From: JBJXHC01 sp046160825
GTDB lineage: Bacteria > Bacteroidota > Ignavibacteria > UBA10030 > UBA6906
NCBI GenBank assembly: GCA_046160825.1
Contig: JBJXHC010000050.1
Coordinates: forward strand, 1 to 38,298
Length of the DNA stretch: 38,298 nt
Direction of reading: 5' to 3'
Of the stretch, positions 23,598 through 32,776 are shown one piece after another. Position numbers and translations under genes: made by a program. Position 1 is the stretch's first letter. Every line of letters begins with the position of its first letter. Under the pieces are notes generated by a model. The model had not been told where the DNA came from. It worked only from the letters and a program-made list of their open reading frames with translations, and did no database searches.

Positions 23598-25625
23598 ATG
23601 AAGTCAACCCGCAAGTTACCTGAGCGACAGTCTCCGGCACAATTGTCGGCGACGCGACGCCGTGTATTTCTCGTTGTCACACTTGTCACACCGGTGGTGT
23701 TCTTCCTTCTGCTTGAAGTGGCATTGCGCATCGTCGGGTACGGTCCCGACCTGTCGCTCTTCACGACGGAAGTTCTTGCTGGAAAAACATACACCGTTAT
23801 GAACGCCGATGTGAAAAATCGCTACTTCTCCAGTGTCACGTTCAATCCCAGCACTTCTCCGGATTATTTTCTCACGCCAAAACCCACAGGAACCTTTCGC
23901 ATCTTTTGTCTCGGCGGATCGACCACCGTCGGCTACCCCTACTGGTACAATGGTTCGTTCTCAAGTTTCTTGCGCGATAGACTCCGGCAACTGTTCCCTG
24001 ATCGAACGATTGAGGTCATCAATGTCGGGATGACGGCGACGAACAGTTTTACCGTCAACGACATGGCAGAAGAGCTTGTCGACAACGAGCCCGACCTGTT
24101 CATTGTGTATGACGGTCACAACGAATTCTATGGAGCGCTCGGCGTATCCTCCAATGAATCTCCTGCAAAAGCCCGATGGATAACGAGACTCTATCTCAAG
24201 GCTATTCATCTGAAGACATTCATTCTCGTTCGTGCGATCTACAACGGCATCCGATCCGCCATTTCCCCCGATGTGGAGGAGAAACCGGGTGCAACGATGA
24301 TGGAGAAACTCGCCGCGGGGAAGTTCATTCCGTACAACAGCCAACTGTATCGTGACGGGTTGGATACCTACCGCGCTAATCTCGATGAGTTACGCACACT
24401 CTGTGAAGAACACGCTATTCCCCTGCTGCTCGGATCCCAGGTATCCAACCTGCGCAGCCTTCACCCTTTTGTCTCCAATCCTGCACCCGATCTGTCAGAA
24501 ATGCAGCAGAAGGAATTCCAGGCATTGTATGATCTCGGTGTTACCCACTGGAATTCAGGAGAGATAACCGGCGCGGGTGAGGCGTTCAGGAAAGCCCTGA
24601 TGATTGATTCACTGCGCGCAGATGCGCAGTTTCTCCTGGCACATTGTCTGGATTCTCTCGGAAGAAAATCGGAAGCCCTCAAGGCATATATCCGGGCACG
24701 GGATTTCGACGAACTCCGCTTCCGTATGAGCAGCGATTTTAATTCAGTCATGCGGGAAACCTGCATACCAACGGGACCGGTATTCGTTGATATTGAGAAA
24801 GCATTCAAAGCTCACTCACCGGATTCGCTTATCGGCTTTCAGTTGATCTACGAGCACCTGCATCCCAACTCGTGGGGCTTTTACCTGATGGCACGTGAGT
24901 TTGCCTATGCGATGAGGGAGAACGGAGTGCTTGCATCTCCGGAAGATTGGATGAACCGGGACACGATCCCCGATCAGGTGTTCTGGGACAATCGTTGTGT
25001 GACTGATTTGGATGAACTACTGGCGATCAGAAGGACTGAGATTCTCACATCGGGGTGGCCTTTCAGAACCCAACCGACTGCAGTTGACGCGATAACGGAA
25101 GATGACACGCTTGGGCAGATTGTCGAAAAGGTGACGCGGGCACGTTGGAACTGGGGTCAGGCACACAATGCAGCCGCCGATCATTATCTTCGTCGCGGTG
25201 ATGTGAGAAATGCCGAGCGAGAACTGTTAACAATCATCAACCAACTTCCCCTCCTTGAGGAAACCCCGTACTTGAAACTCGCCCGACTGCATATTGATCA
25301 ATCCCGTTTCGCCGACGCGACAAAACAGTTGAGAGCATCATTGGAAATCAAACCTACCATCCTTGCGTACCGTGCCCTCGCCGATCTTTCAATGAACGCC
25401 GGCAATCCGGCCGATGCAGTCACATTCTACGAAAAGACTTTTTCGTTTGAACAAACTCCTCCCGAACGAATGGATAACGGCTATTTGCTGGCACTGGCAC
25501 TCTTCCGAACCGGAAACTTGCAACGGTCATCTTCGGAACTCCTGAAAGTTCTCAATATCAAACCCGACTACCAACCCGCAACAGAACTCCTCGCCCGGGT
25601 CAATGCTGCAATGCAACAACGTTAG
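23598..25625 (+). CDS. Membrane-anchored SGNH/GDSL hydrolase-like protein with TPRs (paralog 2)
   Basis: I start at ATG 23598, giving 675 residues beginning MKSTRKLPERQ with a membrane segment VFLVVTLVTPVVFFLLLEVAL; longer in-frame upstream sequence overlaps paralog 1 and has no homology to it. SGNH motifs are block I CLGGSTTVGYP (Ser108), block III YDGHNEFYGALG (Asn175) and EHLHPNSWG. The nested TPR segment ends ARDFDELRFR, matching paralog 1 (AKDFDALRFR) and paralog 3 (ARDLDLLKFR). A TPR array follows a shared WPF motif (TSGWPFRT). The catalytic domain should face the periplasm. Its stop overlaps the stop of the convergent paralog 3 by 4 nt, leaving no room for a terminator. The reaction is unknown; carbohydrate esterase or acyltransferase is the best family guess. 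Confidence 0.86.
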   Translation: MKSTRKLPERQSPAQLSATRRRVFLVVTLVTPVVFFLLLEVALRIVGYGPDLSLFTTEVLAGKTYTVMNADVKNRYFSSVTFNPSTSPDYFLTPKPTGTFRIFCLGGSTTVGYPYWYNGSFSSFLRDRLRQLFPDRTIEVINVGMTATNSFTVNDMAEELVDNEPDLFIVYDGHNEFYGALGVSSNESPAKARWITRLYLKAIHLKTFILVRAIYNGIRSAISPDVEEKPGATMMEKLAAGKFIPYNSQLYRDGLDTYRANLDELRTLCEEHAIPLLLGSQVSNLRSLHPFVSNPAPDLSEMQQKEFQALYDLGVTHWNSGEITGAGEAFRKALMIDSLRADAQFLLAHCLDSLGRKSEALKAYIRARDFDELRFRMSSDFNSVMRETCIPTGPVFVDIEKAFKAHSPDSLIGFQLIYEHLHPNSWGFYLMAREFAYAMRENGVLASPEDWMNRDTIPDQVFWDNRCVTDLDELLAIRRTEILTSGWPFRTQPTAVDAITEDDTLGQIVEKVTRARWNWGQAHNAAADHYLRRGDVRNAERELLTIINQLPLLEETPYLKLARLHIDQSRFADATKQLRASLEIKPTILAYRALADLSMNAGNPADAVTFYEKTFSFEQTPPERMDNGYLLALALFRTGNLQRSSSELLKVLNIKPDYQPATELLARVNAAMQQR

Positions 25626-27556
25626 CGCTGCGCATTCAGTATTCCCTCCTTCAGAACAAGAGCATCACGGTAGCCCGGTGCCAATCGCAATGCAGTCTCC
25701 ACATGACTGAGAGCCTGCGCGTACTCCTCTTTGTTTGCATATGCTGCAGCAAGACCATAGTGGACGTTTGCGTTGAGTTGTGGTGGCAGGTTTGGCATGC
25801 TGGTCGCAGCGGTGAGTTGTACAATGGCATCGTCGAATAAACCGGCATTGATCCGAAGCAGTCCCAAGTCGAGACGTGAATTAGGATAACGCGGATTGGA
25901 AGCAATGGAGATTGAAAGATGATGGATCGCTGCTTCGGCATTTCCTGATTTCGCATGCAGGTTGCCGAGAAGGTAATGTGGATAAAAACCGGAGGGGTAT
26001 TCTTCGATGAGTGATTCGTATGTTGTTATTGCCCGACGGATATCCCCAAGCCGCCAGAATTGTGAAGCAGATTCGTAGCATCCCTGATCCCACGCTATGC
26101 GTCGTTCATACACAGCACGGGCAATCTTCTGAAGTTCCAATGGCGCGTTGGGAAATGATACAGGTTCACGGTGATAGTTTGTGAACGGCCATCTTCCCGT
26201 CAGCCGCTGAATGGACAGATCACCATAGGCAAGATCGAGCCAGCAGACACTCAGGCTATCTTCATTGAACGGAAGAGCGGCACGAGAGCTGGATGCATTG
26301 TCTGGTAGAATATTCATGACCCTCATCTTCTCATAAAAACAACGCGCAATCTCATAGTATCCGCGCAGATTGGGATGCAGATGTTCCCAGAAGAGCGAAT
26401 CACCGGGGATTCCACCCGGACTCAGATCGGAGAACACCGAGTCGACCGGTATCACCGGCACTTTCAGTTCGTCGTTCACTCTCCTGATGATTGCGTTGAT
26501 CTCGCCTGGCGCCCGGAACTTCAACAGGTCCAAGTCACGGGCCCTCTGCAAGCTCCGCTTTGCTCCTGTGGTATCGCCCTTCATCAATAACGATCTCCCC
26601 GTCCAATATTCAACCAACGCGTTGGTGGAGTCATTCTGTCGCCAGACAGACAAACCGCTGAGACATTTGTCGACTCTTCCTTGATGGAATGCCACGATCA
26701 ATTCGTGCATACGCATTGCAGAAGGCGGAGCAACCGTATCTCCCGCGAACGGGGGGAACATCAGGTTCGACGAAAGCTCACTGCTTATCACCGGTACATT
26801 CCGAGCCTGCCAGAATTCGATGATGTCGCGGTAGTTGCCCTCAAACAAATGGAAGACACGGGCCGCGTCATCAGAATCGAGCCGCACATTGCCACGCCGG
26901 GAAACTTCGAGCATCAGATTGCGTTCCTCTTCGATGCGGGTAGTGGCCGGAAGGAGACTCAGCAGCGCGGCAGTCAATCTCATGTCACGTAGCGTGTACT
27001 TGAATTGGATAAAGCCGGGGATGTTCCGCTCAAGCATACCGGCGCCAATCCCATCGGGACCGTAGAATTCGTTATGACCCATGTAGATAATGATGAGATC
27101 GGGACCGAGCAAAACAAGTTCGCTTGAGAGGTCGAGGACAACATTGCTGTTGATTGCGGAGGCGCCGAAGTTGATTACCTCGATGTGCTTCTCAGGATAT
27201 GCGCGGCGAAGTTGCTTTCTGAGTATGCCGGGAATATTCGCTGTCATCTGATACGGCGTACCGAACATGCTCGAACTGCCGAGACAGAGAACGCGGAACG
27301 CATTCTCCGACTTCACCGTGTGGATAAGCGCAGGTTTCAACTCAGGGACAAGAGGATTCCCGGGAGGAAAGTATTTCCTGAGATAGCCGCGGTTGACCTC
27401 AAGCCATTCCTTCCCGTCGAACGTCACCGGTTGAACGATGTGAGATGCGGGATCAGGAGCCCAAAGGCGCAGTCCGATTTCCGCAAGGACCAACACGAGC
27501 GGAACTGCGGCATAAGCAAGTATGAGACGGAGTCGTTTGCGCGTGTGCTGCGCCAT
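25622..27556 (-). CDS. Membrane-anchored SGNH/GDSL hydrolase-like protein with TPRs (paralog 3)
   Basis: This 644-residue protein has the same plan as the two plus-strand neighbours: membrane segment LILAYAAVPLVLVLAEIGL, block I CLGSSSMFGTPY (Ser95), block III YMGHNEFYGPDG (Asn162), a nested helical segment ending ARDLDLLKFR, EHLHPNLRGYY, a WPF motif and C-terminal TPRs (PHYLLGNLHAKSGNAEAAIH; YGLAAAYANKEEYAQALSHV). It starts 11 nt after the PPIase gene stop, so the two are probably co-transcribed. It is more diverged from paralogs 1 and 2 than they are from each other, judged by eye. Inverted orientation next to the other two implies duplication followed by inversion, or independent capture. 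Confidence 0.86.
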   Translation of the reverse strand: MAQHTRKRLRLILAYAAVPLVLVLAEIGLRLWAPDPASHIVQPVTFDGKEWLEVNRGYLRKYFPPGNPLVPELKPALIHTVKSENAFRVLCLGSSSMFGTPYQMTANIPGILRKQLRRAYPEKHIEVINFGASAINSNVVLDLSSELVLLGPDLIIIYMGHNEFYGPDGIGAGMLERNIPGFIQFKYTLRDMRLTAALLSLLPATTRIEEERNLMLEVSRRGNVRLDSDDAARVFHLFEGNYRDIIEFWQARNVPVISSELSSNLMFPPFAGDTVAPPSAMRMHELIVAFHQGRVDKCLSGLSVWRQNDSTNALVEYWTGRSLLMKGDTTGAKRSLQRARDLDLLKFRAPGEINAIIRRVNDELKVPVIPVDSVFSDLSPGGIPGDSLFWEHLHPNLRGYYEIARCFYEKMRVMNILPDNASSSRAALPFNEDSLSVCWLDLAYGDLSIQRLTGRWPFTNYHREPVSFPNAPLELQKIARAVYERRIAWDQGCYESASQFWRLGDIRRAITTYESLIEEYPSGFYPHYLLGNLHAKSGNAEAAIHHLSISIASNPRYPNSRLDLGLLRINAGLFDDAIVQLTAATSMPNLPPQLNANVHYGLAAAYANKEEYAQALSHVETALRLAPGYRDALVLKEGILNAQR

Positions 27557-27567
27557 CAGAGTTCGGG

Positions 27568-29400
27568 CTATGGAAGAACCGGACTATCGGGTGGATCGAT
27601 ATTGAGCCATTGCAATTGCGGATCGACGAATGGGACAGCGAACATTCTCCCGCCAAATCCGAGGAGACGGAATACCAGCATCGGAATGGAAGTCACCTTG
27701 ATCTGTTGCAGGCGCTCCATGTAAATATCGACGCCCTTGTTCCGCGCAACCTGCGCAAGAAACTTGTTCAGCGTTCCCTGATACTTTGAGGCAAGCAATT
27801 CTGTCGCAGCTTTCTCTTTCCTCGCAACGAGAGAACTCTCCTGCTCCATTTTCGCAACCCGCTTCTCAAGAAGTTCAAAATACACAACGTCATCTCCAAC
27901 TCGTAGCGGACCGTAACGCTCACCCTCTTCCATGCCGGCGGCAATCTCCCCAACAGGTGTTCGATCTGTCACGGAAAAGAACAATGTCTCACCGCCTGTC
28001 TTTCTTGCCTCCGGATCGTTCGACTGTGACCTTACAACATCCTCCAGGGACACGCCGGATGCAAGGTCGGCAAGAGCAGCATTCATTTCGTCTAACGAGG
28101 ATGTGCGCAACTCCCGTACCTTCACTTGCGGAACGGCAATGGTTGTATCTTGAAGACGAAGGTATTCCCACACCTCACCCTCACTTACAGTGACATGCTT
28201 GCGCGCATACAGTTTCATCATGTCGGCAAGATATGCCGACCGCCACACGTCAATCTTCTTCTTCACCTCAGGCCGTTGGTCAAGGGCCTGCCGCAGTCCC
28301 TCCTGACAGAGGAGCTCCTGTTCCACCCAAAACCGTATTTCGTTATTCAACTGAACAGGGATGCCCTTCTCCTGTCCGCGACGGACAGTGAACTGCTTGT
28401 CAAGCAGCATCGTGATTACTTCATCAGTATTCCAGTAGGTCTCCCCCGCAACCACGAGTGTATCGAAGAGAAGAGATTGACATTTGATACGGAGAACGGC
28501 CGTCATCTCGTTTGAAATAACAGTGACAGAATCTTCTCCGGCCTGTTTTTCGTATTCTTCGATGAGACCTCGTGCAAGGAGTTTGAACGGCTCGGGTTTC
28601 GCGTAGCCTGTCTTGCCATGAAGGACGGAAGGAATAAACTGACGCACGAGGGATTGTTCTTTCCTTTGGCGAATCCGCGCCATCACTTTCTCCTGGAGCG
28701 CTTCGGCAGTGATGTGCGAGTATGTTGATGCCTCTGTGATCTTCACACAGCGGAGAATATAGAAACCGGAGCCGGCAACAATCACAGGCGATATTCCGCC
28801 CGGCTTCAACTCATAAGCGGCTTGCTCGATCGCCATGTCTGCATCGCTCCAGATGACTGTGGCCGTGTCTCGAAAACCTGTGAGACTGGAATCTACAGAC
28901 ATGCGGTCGAAGTCGGCGCCTGTACTGATGCCGCTTCGGACAAACTGCGCATCATTCTCTTCATCGAAGAAAAGGAAGTCCACGTGAACCAGTTGCCTCG
29001 TCCGTCGCAGTTCCTCAACAATCTCCGCAGGCGGGATTGTCACCCTCCCACTGATCTGCTCACGGTACAACTGGTCGCGTGCCAAGAGTTTGCGTATGGA
29101 CAGCAGCGCACTGTTGAACAATGTATCCTCGTCCAGCTTCCGCTCAACGGCTTCCTGAGCCAGGAGTTTCTCTGCGACCATCGCATAGAGCAACTCCAGT
29201 TTTGCGGCTTCTAATTGTTGCTTGCGATTACGGGAGAGGGCGGGAAGAAACTCGAACCTCTGGATGAACTCTTCTTCCGAGATAAAAACACTCCCAGCGC
29301 GGGCAACATAGTTCTCCGCGGCGGTCTTTTCCTGCGCCGTAGCGTGAGCAGGTACGACGAGCACCATACACCAAAGCAACCAGATGATTTTGTTTATCAT
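27568..29400 (-). CDS. Periplasmic PpiC/SurA-type peptidyl-prolyl isomerase
   Basis: This 610-residue protein has signal peptide MINKIIWLLWCMVLVVPAHA and then a SurA/PpiD-like N-terminal helical domain (VARAGSVFISEEEFIQRFEF; LLYAMVAEKLLAQEA). A first rotamase-like domain lies at about 135-222 (FDRMSVDSS...YELKPGGISPVIVAGSGFYI). A clearer PpiC domain lies at about 424-525 (VKVRELRTSSLDEMNAALAD ... ARKTGGETLFFSV ... GDDVVYFELLEKR). It should help fold or chaperone exported proteins, such as outer-membrane barrels or surface cargo. It lies just upstream of SGNH paralog 3 with an 11-nt gap. A hairpin ends 22 nt before its ATG, so its promoter is either within that hairpin region or transcription reads through from the T9SS cargo gene. 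A weak GGA lies before the ATG. Confidence 0.88.
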   Translation of the reverse strand: MINKIIWLLWCMVLVVPAHATAQEKTAAENYVARAGSVFISEEEFIQRFEFLPALSRNRKQQLEAAKLELLYAMVAEKLLAQEAVERKLDEDTLFNSALLSIRKLLARDQLYREQISGRVTIPPAEIVEELRRTRQLVHVDFLFFDEENDAQFVRSGISTGADFDRMSVDSSLTGFRDTATVIWSDADMAIEQAAYELKPGGISPVIVAGSGFYILRCVKITEASTYSHITAEALQEKVMARIRQRKEQSLVRQFIPSVLHGKTGYAKPEPFKLLARGLIEEYEKQAGEDSVTVISNEMTAVLRIKCQSLLFDTLVVAGETYWNTDEVITMLLDKQFTVRRGQEKGIPVQLNNEIRFWVEQELLCQEGLRQALDQRPEVKKKIDVWRSAYLADMMKLYARKHVTVSEGEVWEYLRLQDTTIAVPQVKVRELRTSSLDEMNAALADLASGVSLEDVVRSQSNDPEARKTGGETLFFSVTDRTPVGEIAAGMEEGERYGPLRVGDDVVYFELLEKRVAKMEQESSLVARKEKAATELLASKYQGTLNKFLAQVARNKGVDIYMERLQQIKVTSIPMLVFRLLGFGGRMFAVPFVDPQLQWLNIDPPDSPVLP

Positions 29401-29422
29401 GATGTTCCAATGTAAAATAAAA

Positions 29423-29448
29423 CAAGGTGAGAATCACTTCTCACCTTG
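29423..29448 (-). terminator. Perfect 11-bp hairpin with T-rich tail (second terminator or attenuator)
   Basis: The arms CAAGGTGAGAA (29423-29433) and TTCTCACCTTG (29438-29448) are perfect complements around a 4-nt loop. On the minus strand the stem is followed by TTTTATTTTA. It ends 22 nt before the PPIase start codon, so it could be a backup terminator for the T9SS cargo operon or an attenuator for the PPIase gene. Confidence 0.7.
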
Positions 29449-29454
29449 AGTACT

Positions 29455-29499
29455 TTAAAAACAAAAAGCTCTCCCCCATACGAGACGAAGGAGAGCTTT
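29455..29499 (-). terminator. Rho-independent terminator of the T9SS cargo operon
   Basis: On the minus strand AAAGCTCTCC (29490-29499) pairs perfectly with GGAGAGCTTT (29465-29474), with a 15-nt loop and a TTTGTTTTT-like tail to 29455. It lies 24 nt after the cargo gene stop (29524) and is followed by the second hairpin at 29423-29448. Confidence 0.82.
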
Positions 29500-29523
29500 C
29501 AAAGTGTTGAAGATGAACTATAA

Positions 29524-31596
29524 CTACTTCAGTATCATCAACTTCTTTGTACTGACGAAGTCACCTGCGACCAGCTTGTAGAAATATACGCCGCTGGCAA
29601 GGTTCTTTCCGTGGAATGTCGCAACATACCGTGACGCAGTCTGTTTTTCGTTCACGATGGTTGCAACTTCCTGGCCGACGATGTTGAAGACTTTCAACGT
29701 CACGAAGCTCTCGAACGGAATACTGTACTCGATCTTCGTTGACGGGTTGAAGGGGTTCGGGTAGTTCTGTGTGAGCGCGAACGCCACCGGAACTCCGGGC
29801 ACGGGGTTGACACTTGTTGCTGCTGGACAGCCGCAATCGAAGTTCCATGCATCGAAGTATGCCGGGTTGATTTCACCGAACTGCGAACGCAACGTGAAGT
29901 TCGGTCCGCTGTCATCAATGTTGGCGTTGTGGTTGTTACCGAATCCACCACGACCGCCTTCATTGTCGCCACCACGGACACCAAACTTGAATACCTGTCC
30001 GACCTGGCCCTTGGTACCGATGTTCAAGCTCTCAGGCGCAACGAAAATAATGCGACTGAAAATGGAATCACCGGAAGTCAAGTCGCCGTTCGTTCCATCA
30101 TCCCAGAGTTTCTTGTCCAGATTGGCCTGCAAACCGGTACCCCAGTCGCCACCGCCTGGATTGCTCCAACCGGCAACCGCCGGACCGTTCATCCACACAC
30201 CCCAGTTCAGAATGGAATCACGATCACCCGGGTAGATGTTGAAACTTCCCTGGATGTCAAAGAGTGTATCACCGGAAGCAACCTGATAGATTGCAGGGCG
30301 AAGATCAACTTCCCAACGTACCGTCACAGAACGAGCAAGAGTACGTGTATTGGGGAAGTCCGGACGACGACGGGCTTGCGTGACGCTCGAAGCAGTATCC
30401 TGTACAGTGAACGTGCTTCCGGGAACGATCAATTGACGGCGTTCGGCTTCCGCCTGAATCTCTCCATCAAAGAAGAAGTTGTAGTAGTTCTCCCGTTGCT
30501 CGAGGCCATTCTTGAGAACATAATACTGATAGTCGAGCGTGTTGTTGATCGCTGTAACGATGGTATCTGTTACCGCATAGAATGTGGTCAGACCCTGGCG
30601 CACGAGACGTCTCTCGCGACCGGATTCGGTACCGGTACCAAAGTACCCTGAACGAACCACGATCGTATCTCCGATGGAATATCCGCCACTCGAGATCGCC
30701 TTCTGGAGATTTGCCCGGAACGTCACGATTGCGGTGTCGGAATTGACACGTGCGCTCGGTGTAAGATTATCAAACCATGTGAAATGGATCGTGGTGTCCT
30801 TCTTGCCCACCGGAACACGGAACGAACGGTTGGGTTGGCCTTGCAGTTCATCACGTCCCCAGTCGTCGCCGATAAGGTACTTGTATTGAATCTCCTGGCC
30901 ATCGGTCACCTGGCTCTTGGGGATACGAAGACGACCAGACTTGAAGAAACGGGAAACATAGCCGAACCCGCCATTCGATGCAGGCTGTTCTTTCACAAGA
31001 TAAAATGTCGGTGACCAGTTCAGGTCGCCGCCGGCAGGACCGCCGCCGCGTACACCAACGGAGTCGCCATGCACCAGATCATCATAACCAAACCGGCTGC
31101 TCTGATCAGCACCTTGCATATTCACGCGGACATACACGTTCATGAAGGAATCATCCACAGCCGTCCATGGACGGAAATATTGCGGGTTGCCGTTCGCTCC
31201 GTTATTAAAGAACTGTACCGGCAACACGGTGTCCCGATCAGCGACGATATATGCACGGTCGCCACCGGACTGACCATCCGCCGGCGTCAGGTTTTGTTCC
31301 CATCCGTCTGTACCGGCAAAGAGCTTGAAGCGGACGGTTGTTCCTACAGGCAATGGCAAAGTTACTGACCAGTAGTCACCGCCGATATTGGCAAGGAGAC
31401 CGCCAGTGTCGCTACCCCACGTCAGGGGGGGCGTTCCGCCGCGCACCTGCATGGCATAATTCGGACCCACCGTGTCCGGCACCGTTGCCGAATTCACGAT
31501 GAATGTCACATTGCGGTTCTGCGCCAGCGAAGATGACGGCGCGATAATTCCGGCCACCATCAACACGATAAGCGCAAATAGTGCTAGTTGTTTCAT
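29524..31596 (-). CDS. T9SS-exported surface protein with carbohydrate-binding-like repeats
   Basis: The 690-residue product begins MKQLALFALIVLMVAGI...SLAQ, a signal peptide, with an ideal GGAGGT 5 nt upstream of the ATG. The mature part has several beta-rich modules of similar style: NVTFIVNSATVPDTVGPNYA with GDYWSVTLPLPVGTTVRFKL, then FMNVYVRVNMQGADQS, VTFRANLQKAISSGGYSIGD and VRWEVDLRPAIYQVASGDTL with DDGTNGDLTSGDSIF. These resemble CBM20/SusE-like starch-binding folds but none is a clean match. The last 80 residues form a T9SS type A sorting domain (FALTQNYPNPFNPSTKIEYS ... KLMILK). No catalytic motif is seen. It is the last gene of the receptor cluster. A role as surface glycan-binding protein is inferred from modules and context. 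Confidence 0.85.
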   Translation of the reverse strand: MKQLALFALIVLMVAGIIAPSSSLAQNRNVTFIVNSATVPDTVGPNYAMQVRGGTPPLTWGSDTGGLLANIGGDYWSVTLPLPVGTTVRFKLFAGTDGWEQNLTPADGQSGGDRAYIVADRDTVLPVQFFNNGANGNPQYFRPWTAVDDSFMNVYVRVNMQGADQSSRFGYDDLVHGDSVGVRGGGPAGGDLNWSPTFYLVKEQPASNGGFGYVSRFFKSGRLRIPKSQVTDGQEIQYKYLIGDDWGRDELQGQPNRSFRVPVGKKDTTIHFTWFDNLTPSARVNSDTAIVTFRANLQKAISSGGYSIGDTIVVRSGYFGTGTESGRERRLVRQGLTTFYAVTDTIVTAINNTLDYQYYVLKNGLEQRENYYNFFFDGEIQAEAERRQLIVPGSTFTVQDTASSVTQARRRPDFPNTRTLARSVTVRWEVDLRPAIYQVASGDTLFDIQGSFNIYPGDRDSILNWGVWMNGPAVAGWSNPGGGDWGTGLQANLDKKLWDDGTNGDLTSGDSIFSRIIFVAPESLNIGTKGQVGQVFKFGVRGGDNEGGRGGFGNNHNANIDDSGPNFTLRSQFGEINPAYFDAWNFDCGCPAATSVNPVPGVPVAFALTQNYPNPFNPSTKIEYSIPFESFVTLKVFNIVGQEVATIVNEKQTASRYVATFHGKNLASGVYFYKLVAGDFVSTKKLMILK

Positions 31597-31709
31597 GTGG
31601 TACCTCCATGTAAGTTAATTGAGAAAAAACGAAAGCGACATAGTAATTGTTTTATGAGGCGCCCCTTCTCTCCCCTCCTTTCGCTATCCAATAATGTTTG
31701 TTCATAATT

Positions 31710-32768
31710 CTAAAGACCAACAGCGATTGAAATGGTATTGAGATTACCGAACAGTCCGAACTTGCTGTACGCATAATTGACTTCGAGCTGGGCAATTCCC
31801 TCGGCCCGGTACTTCAAACCGGCTCCCAGTGTCAACCCCTCTTGCACATCTTGTCGTGAAGTAAATTCTGATCCGCCCCCAATCAGGGATTTGTATCCGC
31901 CGCGCAAGAACACCATATCGCGCCAACCCGCCTCACCGCCGAGGTTGATGGACTCTTCTGCATCGGTCGGTCGCAACGCATCGGCAGCGACAGTGAATCG
32001 CACATCATCATCCTTATAGACATCCATGGCAACACCAACCCGGAACAACAGGGGCAATGCCCAGGGATCAGTCTTCAGTGACCCGACGAGGTCCTTGTTC
32101 GATCCGGAGTTCCCCGGATCAATATCCACCTGGCTGAGCAGGTCGCGACCATCAAGCTTGAGGTCGCCACCGAAGTTGGACATACTTACACCAAGTCTCA
32201 TGTCATTAAAACTCGTGATGAATAGCAGACCAAGGTCAAAGGCAAATGTGCTTGCGCTTTCATTCCATATGGATTGACTGATATACTTTACCGAACCGCC
32301 CAGAGAGAATCTATCGCTTAATAGCCTGCTGTATGAAAGCGCAATCGAAAGATCACTGGCAGACCACCGTTCGCCGGTTCCATCGGGTGAAGCAACAGTC
32401 GTGACTTCTTCTTCACCGTAGTCGAGTTGCGTGAAGCTAAGACCAATGGCATTCTGGCCGTCCAGATTCATCATTGCACCAAACCATCGGAACTTCGTAC
32501 CGACCAGCCAGTCGGTATTGGAAAACACAAACTGCGTCTGCTGTGCCTGTACAAATCCGCCCGGGTTCCAATAGAGCAGGGACGCATCGTCATTGGAAGC
32601 AACGTACGCGCTTCCCATGGAAATCGCCTTCGGCCCGACTGCGATACCGAGGAACTGTCCGGCAGTTGTTCCCACCTTGGATTGTGCAAAACCACCGTGC
32701 GACGCGAGCATGAAGACCAGGAAGCCCGCAAGCACGAATCTTCCACTGATACTCTGTAGTGTGTGCAT
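31710..32768 (-). CDS. PorV/PorQ-family outer-membrane beta-barrel protein
   Basis: From ATG 32766-32768 the product is 352 residues with signal MHTLQSISGRFVLAGFLVFM...GFA. An ATG two codons earlier sits too close to the AAGGA ribosome site; the second has proper spacing. The early signature VGPKAISMGSAYVASNDDAS is typical of PorV/PorQ (UPF0164) proteins, followed by barrel strands ending in LNTISIAVGL. PorV shuttles T9SS cargo from the translocon to the attachment complex; PorQ relatives do similar work. Its place between two secreted-protein genes suggests a shuttle dedicated to these cargoes, which is inferred. It begins 8 nt after the upstream stop. The 113-nt gap after it contains an 8-bp GC-poor hairpin with a long loop and T6, at best a weak terminator. 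Confidence 0.88.
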   Translation of the reverse strand: MHTLQSISGRFVLAGFLVFMLASHGGFAQSKVGTTAGQFLGIAVGPKAISMGSAYVASNDDASLLYWNPGGFVQAQQTQFVFSNTDWLVGTKFRWFGAMMNLDGQNAIGLSFTQLDYGEEEVTTVASPDGTGERWSASDLSIALSYSRLLSDRFSLGGSVKYISQSIWNESASTFAFDLGLLFITSFNDMRLGVSMSNFGGDLKLDGRDLLSQVDIDPGNSGSNKDLVGSLKTDPWALPLLFRVGVAMDVYKDDDVRFTVAADALRPTDAEESINLGGEAGWRDMVFLRGGYKSLIGGGSEFTSRQDVQEGLTLGAGLKYRAEGIAQLEVNYAYSKFGLFGNLNTISIAVGL

Positions 32769-32776
32769 GGCCATCC

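Noticed and set aside
31630..31683. CTTTCG/CGAAAG pair with T6 after the PorV-family gene as a terminator
   Set aside because: Stem is short and the loop about 40 nt; too weak to list as a feature.
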